A DNA stretch of 64,000 nt from NCBI RefSeq assembly GCF_014334325.1, contig NZ_JACSET010000002.1:310001-374000 (forward strand), in the 5' to 3' direction. The position numbers and the translations under genes were made by a program. Source of the DNA: Treponema sp. Marseille-Q4130. Lineage in GTDB: Bacteria; Spirochaetota; Spirochaetia; Treponematales; Treponemataceae. The notes under the pieces were generated by a model. The model ran no database searches. It was not told where the DNA came from and saw only the letters and a list, made by a program, of their open reading frames with translations. Position 1 is the first letter of the stretch, and every line of letters starts with the position of its first letter. This document shows positions 34,966 to 43,430 of the stretch, one piece after another.

Positions 34966-36912
34966 ATGATGGCGACGTTCAGCAAACACTTGGATTTAAA
35001 TTATACCCTTAATCTGATGGAAAAACTGATTTCGTTTAAGAGTAATCCCGATCTCGGTTATCGTACGTCCGGTTCTGCAGCGGAAGTTGCCGCAGGAGAT
35101 TTTCTCCACGATGAGATGAAAAGAATCGGCTTAAAAAACGTGCATAAGGATCCCGTCGTCGTAGACAATTTCGAATTTAAGCGGGCCGACATTTCTTACA
35201 AAATGCACAACGGGAATACGAGGAAAGTTTTGCTTTCGAGTTTCCAAGCAAGATGTTTGGCGGAAGATGAAAAAATAAAAATCGTTTATGTCAACAAGGG
35301 CAGAGATATCGATTATGAAAACAAAGATGTCGAAGGAAAATATGTTTTGATCGATATCAACATGGTCGACGATTGGTGGGTCAATTGGCCGGTTACGCAG
35401 GCAAAATTCAAAAAAGCGAAAGGCGTCATTATCGTTCAAATAGGCGGCTACTGTTCGTGGTCGAAAGACACTTTAGGCGTACAAGATATTTCCACGAACT
35501 GCGATCTCCCGACATTTTCAATGACGGTAAGGGAAGCCGAATTATTTAAAGAGCAATTAAAACTGCAAGGCGGAGAGATTGAAGCCGTTTTGAATGCGGA
35601 AGTGAGCGTTGTCAACAACGGCATTACAAATTGTATCATCGGTGAAATACCGGGAAAGACAGACGAAATCGTCTACCTCATCGGACACTATGACGCATAT
35701 TTTACGGCTTTTGCGGACAATACTTCCGGTATCGGCTGTATAATGGGAATATGCAAAGCATTGATCGAAGACGGCTATACACCCGAACGAACGCTGCGCG
35801 TATGTCTACACGGAGCGGAAGAATGGGGCATCGAAGGCACCCGATACGATTGGGCGCGAGGCGCGACGATGCTGACGCACAAGCATCCCGAATGGAGCGA
35901 CAACGGATTTTTATTGATAAATCTGGACGGCAATTTAATTAACGGTACCGCGACCGCCGTTCGGGTAAGAACTCCGTATGAAATGGCTGAAGGGATAGAA
36001 AAGATCGGACAAGGCATCGAAGGCAATATATATCCTTTCGGAACCTACAGCCCCATGTGGACGTGGACGGAAAGCTATATGTACGCCTGCCTCGGCATAC
36101 CGACGATAGAAAGTTTTTATGAAGGAGTCAATTTTTGGCCTTCGTATCACTCGTCATCCGATCAAAAGTGGATAAACGATTATGACGACAGAACGTTTCT
36201 TTCTTCGCATATTTTATACGGTTCCATTTTACAGAAATTCGATAAACTACCGGTACGGCCGCTGAATTTTACGGCGCTGTACGAACACATGCTTGAGGAA
36301 ATCGACGAAGCGAGTATGGGAGACACGAAACAGCTTCGCGAAACGATCCTTAAAGCAAAAGACGTTGCCGTGCAGTTAAAGCAAAAAAACGATTCGTTTA
36401 CCGAAATGAACGCTACAACGCAAGCGTATAACAAAAAGGTAAGCAAAATCTTCGGAAAAGTCGTAAACGAATTGTTCGGCCTCGATTGGTTCGAGCAATA
36501 CAATTTCATCCACGTACGGAACCGCAATAATATCCAGTCTTTGACGGCAGCGATTGCAAGTATTAAATCCGGCAATATAGCGAAAGCTATGGACGAAGAT
36601 TTGCGATACGTGGATCTCTGTTGGTACGGCTATCACTTCGACAGAGCGACGTATGATCTCTTGGTCGATCAAGTCATCGGAGATTCCGTGCCGTTTACCT
36701 GGGCGAAAGGAAAAGTTACGACGATAGCCGATATGTACGACATCGGCAGAGATCTTCAAAAGCTGCGCGACGGCGGAAGCGATAACTGCAACGATGTTAT
36801 TGCAAAACTTGAAAGGGAACTTGCCGTCCAAAAAACGGAGCTTAAAACAAAAATTGCGGCGGAAATAAGCATTGTCGAAGAACTTATCGACATGATGAAA
36901 GCATGTATGTAG
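34966..36912 (+). CDS. M28-family zinc aminopeptidase-like protein
   Basis: A 648-residue protein with GGGAG 7 bases before the ATG. It has no signal peptide, so it should act in the cytoplasm. The N-terminal part has a PA-like insert (about 95-215). The M28 zinc site follows: H241 in LIGHYDAY, D251 in FADNTSG, and E285/E286 in HGAEEWG, with later metal ligands LINLDGN and SYHSSSDQKW. The C-terminal 200 residues are helical (EIDEASMGDTKQLRE onward, ending in a coiled Lys/Glu helix) and not part of the basic fold. It probably removes N-terminal residues from small peptides or peptide-like compounds made available by the transporter. Confidence 0.88.
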   Translation: MMATFSKHLDLNYTLNLMEKLISFKSNPDLGYRTSGSAAEVAAGDFLHDEMKRIGLKNVHKDPVVVDNFEFKRADISYKMHNGNTRKVLLSSFQARCLAEDEKIKIVYVNKGRDIDYENKDVEGKYVLIDINMVDDWWVNWPVTQAKFKKAKGVIIVQIGGYCSWSKDTLGVQDISTNCDLPTFSMTVREAELFKEQLKLQGGEIEAVLNAEVSVVNNGITNCIIGEIPGKTDEIVYLIGHYDAYFTAFADNTSGIGCIMGICKALIEDGYTPERTLRVCLHGAEEWGIEGTRYDWARGATMLTHKHPEWSDNGFLLINLDGNLINGTATAVRVRTPYEMAEGIEKIGQGIEGNIYPFGTYSPMWTWTESYMYACLGIPTIESFYEGVNFWPSYHSSSDQKWINDYDDRTFLSSHILYGSILQKFDKLPVRPLNFTALYEHMLEEIDEASMGDTKQLRETILKAKDVAVQLKQKNDSFTEMNATTQAYNKKVSKIFGKVVNELFGLDWFEQYNFIHVRNRNNIQSLTAAIASIKSGNIAKAMDEDLRYVDLCWYGYHFDRATYDLLVDQVIGDSVPFTWAKGKVTTIADMYDIGRDLQKLRDGGSDNCNDVIAKLERELAVQKTELKTKIAAEISIVEELIDMMKACM

Positions 36913-36965
36913 CCGACGCGTTTTCGAAAACGGGATTTTAAAACGGTTTATCATGGAGGTGGCAA

Positions 36966-37463
36966 ATGATAAAAAACAAATCCGAATTTAAAGGACGTCA
37001 TATCGAAGATATGAGAAACGCATTTGAACATAGGGCTTTGTGGCTTTATGTGCTGTACAAAGAAGCCGTGTCAGCGGGCTTGAGCGAAGACTTCGCGCGT
37101 AAAGCCATAAAAAAATGCGGCAATTTTCACGGCGCTCACAAATTTACACACACCGACGATTTCGAAATATTCCACAAAGAATTCGTCAATGACAATGTTA
37201 AGGATATTTTTCAAATGGAGGATACATGCACTGAGAGAGATTTGAGCGTGGATTTCCATTATTGCCCTTTGGTGTCGGCATGGAAAAAAATCGGGGCAAG
37301 CGATGACGAAATCGCACTCCTGTGCGATATCGCTATGGACGGCGACAGAGGGATATGCGAAGTGTTGGGGCTTGATTTTAAATTGGGAAAAACGATTGCA
37401 AAGGGAGACCCGATATGTGAAATCAGAATCAAGCAGCCGAACAAGCACAATACCGAATCGTAA
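36966..37463 (+). CDS. L-2-amino-thiazoline-4-carboxylic acid hydrolase family protein
   Basis: A 165-residue protein with GGAGG upstream. The C-terminal half carries the family pattern: DFHYCPLVSAWKKIGASDDEIALLCDIAMDGD, then LDFKLGKTIAKGDPICEIRI (KGDxxC ending). In Pseudomonas the named enzyme opens the thiazoline ring of ATC to a carbamoyl-cysteine. Most members of this large family are uncharacterised, so the reaction is uncertain. It sits between the M28 peptidase and the UroD-family gene with short gaps and its own good ribosome site, consistent with one operon. Confidence 0.8.
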   Translation: MIKNKSEFKGRHIEDMRNAFEHRALWLYVLYKEAVSAGLSEDFARKAIKKCGNFHGAHKFTHTDDFEIFHKEFVNDNVKDIFQMEDTCTERDLSVDFHYCPLVSAWKKIGASDDEIALLCDIAMDGDRGICEVLGLDFKLGKTIAKGDPICEIRIKQPNKHNTES

Positions 37464-37486
37464 AAAAACTTTTATGGAGGTAGACA

Positions 37487-38497
37487 ATGAAAGAAAAGAA
37501 AAAACTGATTTTGGATGCGTTTGACAACAAAGCCGTCAATCGCGTTCCCGTAGGGTTTTGGTGGCACTTTGCCGACGAATATCGGCAATTCCGGGGACTT
37601 ATGGATGAAGGGATCGTTCAGGCGACAATCGACGGCACCAAAAAGCTGTACGACGACCTCAAGCCGGATATGGTAAAAATCATGTCGGACGGTTTTTTCG
37701 GACACCCGTCCATTATGGAAAACGATATTAACACTATCGACGACATAAAAAAAATCAAATCCATCGGAGCGTCTTCTCCGTGGTATGATAAGCAAGTCGA
37801 TATGATCAACGAAATTCTCAAACATTTCGACGGCGAAATCGCAGCCTTTTACAACATCTTTGCACCGCTCAATTATATCCGCCTGTACACCGAATGCTAT
37901 AAAAAGCGCCCTGAATTATTCGTGCAGCTGTTCAACGAAGATCCCGAAGCGATGCTCGCCGCATCTTTGGAAATCGCGAAAGACGTATCGGTTCTCGCGG
38001 ATAAAATCAAAAAGAATACAAGCGTAGACGGCATTTACTACAGCGTACAAAGCGTACAATCCGAAAAAGCCGATTTGAACTTCCACAAGCGGTATGTGAT
38101 GGAATCCGATCTTCAGGGTTTGAACGCAATAAACAAACTATGGGACAACAATATTCTGCATATATGCGGCTACGGAAGCTCTACGAACGATTTGTCTTTT
38201 TATAAAGAGTATAAGGCAAAAGTGTATAATTGGGCTGTCTATACCGAAAAAGTCCCGCTGTCGGAAGGAAAAAAATTCTTCGGCGGCGCGTGCGTTTTGG
38301 GCGGATTTGCAAACAGCAAAGGAACGATGCTCGATGTCGGATCCGATGCCGAAATCGAAAACCGCGTAAAGGAAATAATAGCGGATGCGGGAAGCGTCGG
38401 CGTTATCATAGGTGCCGATTGTACCGTTCCTCCGCAAGTAGGATACAAGCGGCTTGACGAAGTAAGGAAGTACGCCGAAAAGTACAGCAAACGGTAG
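37487..38497 (+). CDS. Uroporphyrinogen decarboxylase (UroD/MtaA-like) family protein
   Basis: A 336-residue TIM-barrel protein with GGAGGTAG before the ATG. It opens with KKKLILDAFDNKAVNRVPVGFWWHF and ends with ADCTVPPQVGYKRLDEVRKYAEKY, as in UroD-superfamily methyltransferases. True HemE has an FAGAPWT-like N-terminal motif, absent here. A role in methyl transfer or in processing a heterocycle is more plausible than haem synthesis, because the gene lies in a hydrolase operon. No corrinoid-binding partner gene is nearby, which weakens a corrinoid methyltransferase reading. Confidence 0.82.
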   Translation: MKEKKKLILDAFDNKAVNRVPVGFWWHFADEYRQFRGLMDEGIVQATIDGTKKLYDDLKPDMVKIMSDGFFGHPSIMENDINTIDDIKKIKSIGASSPWYDKQVDMINEILKHFDGEIAAFYNIFAPLNYIRLYTECYKKRPELFVQLFNEDPEAMLAASLEIAKDVSVLADKIKKNTSVDGIYYSVQSVQSEKADLNFHKRYVMESDLQGLNAINKLWDNNILHICGYGSSTNDLSFYKEYKAKVYNWAVYTEKVPLSEGKKFFGGACVLGGFANSKGTMLDVGSDAEIENRVKEIIADAGSVGVIIGADCTVPPQVGYKRLDEVRKYAEKYSKR

Positions 38498-38752
38498 CGG
38501 AAAACGGGGACGAGCTGTGCGCGAATTCTTTTGCAAAAAATTATCGATGCGCGTAGCGGCCGTCCCTGCGTTTTCACAATACGGGTTTAAGAAATCGGCT
38601 GCCGGTTAATCCGAATACGGATTGTTCGGCGCTTTTAACTTCGAGTTTTCTTTTGAAGACTCGCGTATGTACGTGTGCGCTCGTGCGCACCGATTGCACA
38701 TCTCCTAAATCTGGAGATTTACTCGCTGTGCAATTTTACGGAAGGTTCAATT
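38498..38752. other. Intergenic stretch with family-1 repeat copy and nested hairpin
   Basis: The 255 bases between the UroD-family gene and the second amidohydrolase hold repeat copy B (38626-38736). I see no other gene. The repeat ends 16 bases before the next ATG, so it will be part of the mRNA if the operon is continuous. Confidence 0.6.
38626..38736 (+). repeat. Dispersed intergenic repeat, family 1, copy B (shorter)
   Basis: It shares CTTTTAACT, CGAGTTTTCTTTTGAAGACTCG and TACGTGTGCGCTCGTGCGCAC with copies A and C. Its last module keeps the nested-hairpin layout but with different bases: outer ATTGCACA (38693-38700) pairs with TGTGCAAT (38727-38734), inner AAATCT pairs with AGATTT (38708-38721). 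Same architecture, different sequence. Confidence 0.65.
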
Positions 38753-40282
38753 ATGAAAAAAATGTTTTTCGGCGGAACTGTTTTGACGATGGATACGGAC
38801 GATACCCAAGAAGCCGTAGTATTTGAAAACGATAAGATCGTATTTGTCGGCTGTGAACGGGAAGCAAAAGAAAAGTATCCCGATGCGGAATTAATTAACC
38901 TTAACGGAAAAACGCTTGTACCCGGATTTATAGATTCTCATTGTCATATGAGTTTTTCCGGCGAAATGATGACGCAACCGTCGCTTTTTGAAGCATCCTC
39001 AATAGCGGAAATTGTAGCGGGGCTTCGGCAAGAAGCGGACAAAGCTTCAAAAGACGAAGTTTTGTTTATAAACGGATACGGCGGACATCCGATTGCGGAA
39101 AACAGGCCTATCACATTGGCAGAGATGGATAAAGCCGTCCCCGATCATCCGGTATTTTTGCGAACTGCGGGAACGCACGGAACTTTTGTTAATACCAAAG
39201 CTCTGAAATTGATTATTGAAGAAGCGAAAAATGCGGGAATTGCCATAAGCGAAGAAGACAAGGCGGAAGGATTTTTACGGAACGAAGCCAATCTCTTTGC
39301 GTATTCGCTGCCGCCGAAATTGATGTCCGAAGAGCAAAAAAAGAAAGCGCGGGAAAAGATGATACACGAATGTATCAGCAACGGGATCACGGCTGTCCAT
39401 ACGATGGAAGGCCGAAGTCCCGTAAACGATCCCGACGTATTGGCTCTTTTGCGGGATAAAGATGAAATTCCTTTTCACTTGAGAATTTATTATCAAACTA
39501 CCAACGTAGAAGAAGTCGTAAGACTCGGCTTAAAACAAATCGGCGGATGTTTTAGCTGTATTTTAGACGGTGACGTTGAACCGGGTACCGCCGCTTTCCG
39601 CGAGCCGTATATCGATAATCCCAAAAACTACGGTAACCTTTATTTTACGCAAGAACGGCTGGAGAATTTTTTCAGAGAAGCGCATAAAGCGGGACTGCAA
39701 ATTTGTATGCATGCGATCGGAGACGCCGCTATAGAGCAGGCACTAAAGGCGTATAAAAAAGTCTTAACCGAATTTCCGAGAGAAAATCACAGACACAGGG
39801 TTGAGCACTTTGAAGTTTCCGCGTATGACTTGATGGATTTTGCAAAAGATTTGAAAGTAACCTTGGCTATGCAGCCCATATTCGACTACTATTGGCCGTC
39901 CGACACTTACATACCTCACATAGGGCCGGAACGGGCTGCCATGAGATGCGCATTGCGCCCTGTTTTGGATAGAGGAATAATCGTCGGAGGCGGTTCGGAT
40001 TCGCCGGTAACTTCGATGAATCCTCTGTTGGGTATTCATGCGGCCGTCAATCTCAGCGTACCCGCGTCAAGGATCAGCGTAAAAGAAGCGTTGAGAATGG
40101 TCACCATCGATGCAGCTTACCTCGGTTTTGAAGAAGATGAACGGGGAAGCATAAAAGCGGGAAAAGAAGCGAACTTTGTCATTTTATCCGATAATCCTCT
40201 GGAGCATCCGAAAGACAAGCTGGATAAGATACAAATTTTGGAAACCGTTTACCGCGGAAAAACCGTGTGGGTAAACAAATGA
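38753..40282 (+). CDS. Amidohydrolase family 3 (YtcJ-like) metal-dependent hydrolase, paralogue 2
   Basis: A 509-residue enzyme from the ATG at 38753 with GGAAGG upstream; the longer frame from 38675 runs through repeat copy B and is not supported. The HxH metal site is in PGFIDSHCHMSFSG; further motifs are LRTAGTHGTFVNTKAL, ICMHAIGDAAIEQALKAY, HRVEHFEV, LAMQPIF and VGGGSDSPVTSMNPL. The ending DERGSIKAGKEANFVIL is typical. It is the closer of the two to classic YtcJ. With paralogue 1 it suggests two related amide-type bonds are cut in the pathway. Confidence 0.88.
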   Translation: MKKMFFGGTVLTMDTDDTQEAVVFENDKIVFVGCEREAKEKYPDAELINLNGKTLVPGFIDSHCHMSFSGEMMTQPSLFEASSIAEIVAGLRQEADKASKDEVLFINGYGGHPIAENRPITLAEMDKAVPDHPVFLRTAGTHGTFVNTKALKLIIEEAKNAGIAISEEDKAEGFLRNEANLFAYSLPPKLMSEEQKKKAREKMIHECISNGITAVHTMEGRSPVNDPDVLALLRDKDEIPFHLRIYYQTTNVEEVVRLGLKQIGGCFSCILDGDVEPGTAAFREPYIDNPKNYGNLYFTQERLENFFREAHKAGLQICMHAIGDAAIEQALKAYKKVLTEFPRENHRHRVEHFEVSAYDLMDFAKDLKVTLAMQPIFDYYWPSDTYIPHIGPERAAMRCALRPVLDRGIIVGGGSDSPVTSMNPLLGIHAAVNLSVPASRISVKEALRMVTIDAAYLGFEEDERGSIKAGKEANFVILSDNPLEHPKDKLDKIQILETVYRGKTVWVNK

Positions 40283-40335
40283 AAACTTGCGGAAATTCCC
40301 GGTTTTCAGATTTTCTTTAGATATATAATTTTTTT

Positions 40336-41490
40336 ATGGGCAATACTATGCTGAAAGATATGGAAGAATACGTTGTCGCTCAGCGGCGGCGCTTTCACAA
40401 AATACCGGAACTTTCTTTAAAGGAAAAAGAAACGGCCGAAAACATTCGGGACGAACTGAAAAAATCGGGTGTGTCGTATGAACCGGTCGGCGAATACGGA
40501 ACGGTTGCATGTATCAAAGGCGATCTGCCCGGTAAAACCTATGCGTTTCGTGCCGATATCGATGCACTGCCTATCGACGAAGATACCGGTCTCTCTTTTA
40601 AATCGACGCATGAAGGCTGTATGCACGCATGCGGTCATGACGGGCACATTGCGATTCTTTTGGCTTTCGCTCGGGAACTCGCGGCCATGCGCGCCGAACT
40701 TGCAGGTACCGTCTATCTGTGTTTTCAGCAAGCCGAAGAAATCGCTCAGGGACACGAAGCGATCATCGCGTATCTCAAAACCGTCGGAAAGTTGGAAGCC
40801 GTCATCAGTTCGCATCTATGGGCGGATATCCCCGCCGGTAAAATGGCGCTGCAAGCAGGCGCGGTTATGGCCGGAATGACGAGCTTTCACATTACCGTAA
40901 CGGGAAAAAGCTGTCACGGATCAAGACCCGATCAGGGGATCGATCCGATAAATGCAGGCGCACTCATTATCGGGGAAGCGTTCCGTATTAAAGACAGGGA
41001 ATTCAATCCGCTGCGGCACAGTACGCTCAGCTTCGGATCGTTTCACTGCGGAACGGCGACCAATATCATTCCCGACCGGGCAGAACTCGGCGGAACGATG
41101 CGGTATTTTTCGGATAGTGAAAAAGCACATCTGTTTTGCATCGTCGACCGAAGCTGTAAAGCGGCGGAAATATTGACGGGAGCAAAAGTCGAATGGAAAT
41201 CGACTGCCGAACTTCCGCCGGTCGCAAACGACGCCGCTTCCGTCGAAAAAGCGCTGCCGGCGGCCGAAGCCGTTTTCGGGAACGAAAACGTCATTCCGTT
41301 TGAAAAAATTATGGGATCGGATAATTACGCTTGTTATTTGCAGGAATTCCCCGGTTTCTATGCATTTATCGGTATCAGAAACGAAGCGAAAGGGATCGGG
41401 TACGCGCACCACAGCAGTAAATTCGATATGGACGAATCGGCACTGGCAAATGCCGTTCGATTTTATATCGATTTTATACGAAGAAAATAA
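40336..41490 (+). CDS. M20-family amidohydrolase (HipO/IAA-amino-acid-hydrolase-like)
   Basis: A 384-residue dinuclear zinc aminoacylase, 53 bp after the amidohydrolase. It starts RRRFHKIPELSLKEKETAENI, the family entry motif. Metal ligands are in MHACGHDGHIAI (about residues 95-106), FQQAEEIAQGHEA, SHLWADIPAGKMA and the late GIGYAHHSSKFDMDE. The dimerisation domain lies at about 185-295. These enzymes release free amino acids from N-acyl or peptide conjugates. It is the last gene of the cluster; the HEAT-repeat gene converges on it. Confidence 0.92.
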   Translation: MGNTMLKDMEEYVVAQRRRFHKIPELSLKEKETAENIRDELKKSGVSYEPVGEYGTVACIKGDLPGKTYAFRADIDALPIDEDTGLSFKSTHEGCMHACGHDGHIAILLAFARELAAMRAELAGTVYLCFQQAEEIAQGHEAIIAYLKTVGKLEAVISSHLWADIPAGKMALQAGAVMAGMTSFHITVTGKSCHGSRPDQGIDPINAGALIIGEAFRIKDREFNPLRHSTLSFGSFHCGTATNIIPDRAELGGTMRYFSDSEKAHLFCIVDRSCKAAEILTGAKVEWKSTAELPPVANDAASVEKALPAAEAVFGNENVIPFEKIMGSDNYACYLQEFPGFYAFIGIRNEAKGIGYAHHSSKFDMDESALANAVRFYIDFIRRK

Positions 41491-41615
41491 TCGGTACCGC
41501 TACCCCCATGCATCAAATGCAAACAAACTGCAATCGATAAGATCTATTCGAGCCTATCGTCCCGTCGCAGGGCAATCGAAAAGCCGCCTCTGCAGCAAGC
41601 GCGCGTCAGCCGCCC

Positions 41616-43160
41616 CTACTCTTCGCTCATGCCGAGAATCTTCCGAGCGCGTTCTCCGTTTGCCCCCGATTTTTTATCGTTCGCAAGAGAGACGACGGCG
41701 GCGGAAGCGGAAGCGTATTTCGCTTTAGCGTACATATCGAGACCGAGACTCACCGTCGCCGCATCTTTTGAAAGCAAAAAATTGCGGCAGATATCCGCAT
41801 AGCCCGCTCGCGCGTACTTTGCAAAGAGTTTCCCGAGCGCGTAGCGCAGCTGCTTTCGCCTATCGTCTTTGAGCGTCTCTCCGGCAAGGGCGAGTATCTC
41901 CTTTTCACCGACCGAGCCTTGAGAAGCGAGCGCTTTCGCCGCATCCGCCTTTGCCGTATCGCCTGACTTCGGATCGGAGACGATTTCGATAAGATAGGAG
42001 TTTCCGTCTTTTGTGCCGAGGGATGCGAGCGCATCGTAGCACGCGGTTTTGACGACTTTTTCTTTATCGTTTTTTGCGCGGTAGACGAGGTACGGAGACG
42101 CTTCGGTAAATTTGAGTTTTTTTACTGCGGCTATCGCTTCGAGGCGCACTTTATAGTGTTCGTCGCGGATGCCCTGCACGATGATTTCTTTCGCCTCTCC
42201 GCTTCCGGGATAGTGAGACAATCCTTTGATGACGTACTGGCGGAAATTCGGATCGGATGATTCGTAGAGTTCGGCGAGGATCGGAATCGATTCGCTTTTT
42301 TGCATCGCGCCGATCGCTTCCGCTGCGTACATCCGCACAAAAGCGTTTTCGTCTTCATTTTGCGCAATCGAAACGAGCTTCGCCCACGTTTCAGTTGCAT
42401 GCAGTTTTCCGAGCACGCGCGAAAGCGCCTGCTTTTGCACCACGGTCAAATCATCGCGGTCGATATAGCCGGCAAGATACTGCGCTTCTTCCGGCCCGCC
42501 GATTTCTCCGATCGTCGTAAGTGCAGCTTGAAAATACGCATCGCTGTCCGTATCCAAAAGGGCGAGAACTGCCGGAAGGGCTTCTTTGCACTTTACCGCG
42601 GAAACGTAGCGGAACACCGCTTCGACCGTGCTGTTTTTCGTATCGTAGGGATCGTCCAAAACGCCGACGGCATAATCTTCCAAACACGGATCTTTCAGAT
42701 GCGTAAAATATTCGAGAATCTTTTCGCGCACTTGCGAAGAGCGCGTCGTATGAAATAAATCGTACGCGTCGTCCGAAAAGCGGGGATCGTCGTTGTCTAT
42801 GCACTTTTGCAAAAGCGACGTGATTTCAGGCGACACACCGTAGCGGAACGTATCGCGGTATTCTTTTACAGTGTCGGGGCTTTTATCGGAAAGAGCGGCT
42901 TTTTCACTCTTTTCTTTATCGGGAGCTGCAGGGCGCTTCGCTTCGGGTATCGTGACGGCTTTTTTGCTTTTTGAAACCGACTCGGTCGAAGTTCCGGTCG
43001 GTGCCGCACTTTGCGCCGAAGAAGTCGAAGCGCTTTGAGCAAAGGTAGAAGCCGCCGTGCCGAAATGCGAAGCGATAAAGCCGTCGATGCCGGCGGGAGC
43101 TCGGCAAAAGGGCTGCAGCACAAAAAAAGTCAGGGCGGCTGCGGCATAGCGTATGTTCAT
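41616..43160 (-). CDS. Exported HEAT-repeat protein
   Basis: A 514-residue protein from the ATG at 43160 with GAGGA upstream. A signal peptide (MNIRYAAAALTFFVLQPF) is followed by a low-complexity Ser/Ala/Thr linker (about 30-110) and then roughly ten HEAT/PBS-lyase-like repeats of about 35 residues (for example ALPAVLALLDTDSDAYFQAAL, FVRMYAAEAIGAMQKSESIP, HYKVRLEAIAAVKKLKF). Such helical scaffolds mediate protein binding in the periplasm; partner unknown. A cysteine near residue 20 is not in a convincing lipobox. Repeat family 2 copy D1 lies just upstream of the gene. Confidence 0.85.
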   Translation of the reverse strand: MNIRYAAAALTFFVLQPFCRAPAGIDGFIASHFGTAASTFAQSASTSSAQSAAPTGTSTESVSKSKKAVTIPEAKRPAAPDKEKSEKAALSDKSPDTVKEYRDTFRYGVSPEITSLLQKCIDNDDPRFSDDAYDLFHTTRSSQVREKILEYFTHLKDPCLEDYAVGVLDDPYDTKNSTVEAVFRYVSAVKCKEALPAVLALLDTDSDAYFQAALTTIGEIGGPEEAQYLAGYIDRDDLTVVQKQALSRVLGKLHATETWAKLVSIAQNEDENAFVRMYAAEAIGAMQKSESIPILAELYESSDPNFRQYVIKGLSHYPGSGEAKEIIVQGIRDEHYKVRLEAIAAVKKLKFTEASPYLVYRAKNDKEKVVKTACYDALASLGTKDGNSYLIEIVSDPKSGDTAKADAAKALASQGSVGEKEILALAGETLKDDRRKQLRYALGKLFAKYARAGYADICRNFLLSKDAATVSLGLDMYAKAKYASASAAVVSLANDKKSGANGERARKILGMSEE

Positions 43161-43192
43161 AAGCAATCCTCGATCAGTCGATCATATTATTT

Positions 43193-43430
43193 GGTTCAAT
43201 TTCGAGTTTTTTAAAACTCGAAATTTTCCATCCGTTTCGTTCACCAACGGAATGGCGAGTTTGGAAAATAAATAAAATTATGTTTACGGCGAGGTTCCGG
43301 CTGCGTGCCGTTTCGAGCGTTAGACTCATGAAAGCCCACCCTAAAAGCTCGACCGCGGCTAAGCGGATGGGTTCTCGCCGTAAACACAGCGCTATTAGCT
43401 GATACTTTCCAAACTCGCCATTCGACCTAT
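43193..43430. repeat. Structured dispersed repeat, family 2, copy D1
   Basis: It matches 49735-50014 over most of its length, in the same orientation. Order of structures: a 13-bp hairpin (43198-43210 with 43213-43225); a perfect 17-bp outer stem (43251-43267 with 43406-43422); inside it a perfect 12-bp stem (43282-43293, GTTTACGGCGAG, with 43374-43385); a CGGC/GCCG hairpin and a CAGC/GCTG hairpin. The right edge overlaps the tgt stop codon (43427-43429). No open frame is conserved between the copies. Confidence 0.8.

Noticed and set aside
37487-38497. HemE, haem biosynthesis
   Set aside because: The N-terminal HemE signature is missing and the context is a hydrolase operon with no other haem genes.
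36966-41490. Complete ATC-to-cysteine pathway like that of Pseudomonas
   Set aside because: The M20 enzyme here looks like the HipO/IAA-hydrolase group, not the N-carbamoyl-cysteine amidohydrolase group, so the full pathway is not supported.
43193-43430. Family-2 repeat as an integron attC site
   Set aside because: Long nested stems tempted this reading, but the GTTRRRY/RYYYAAC core sites are not placed as in attC and no integrase or cassette array is present.
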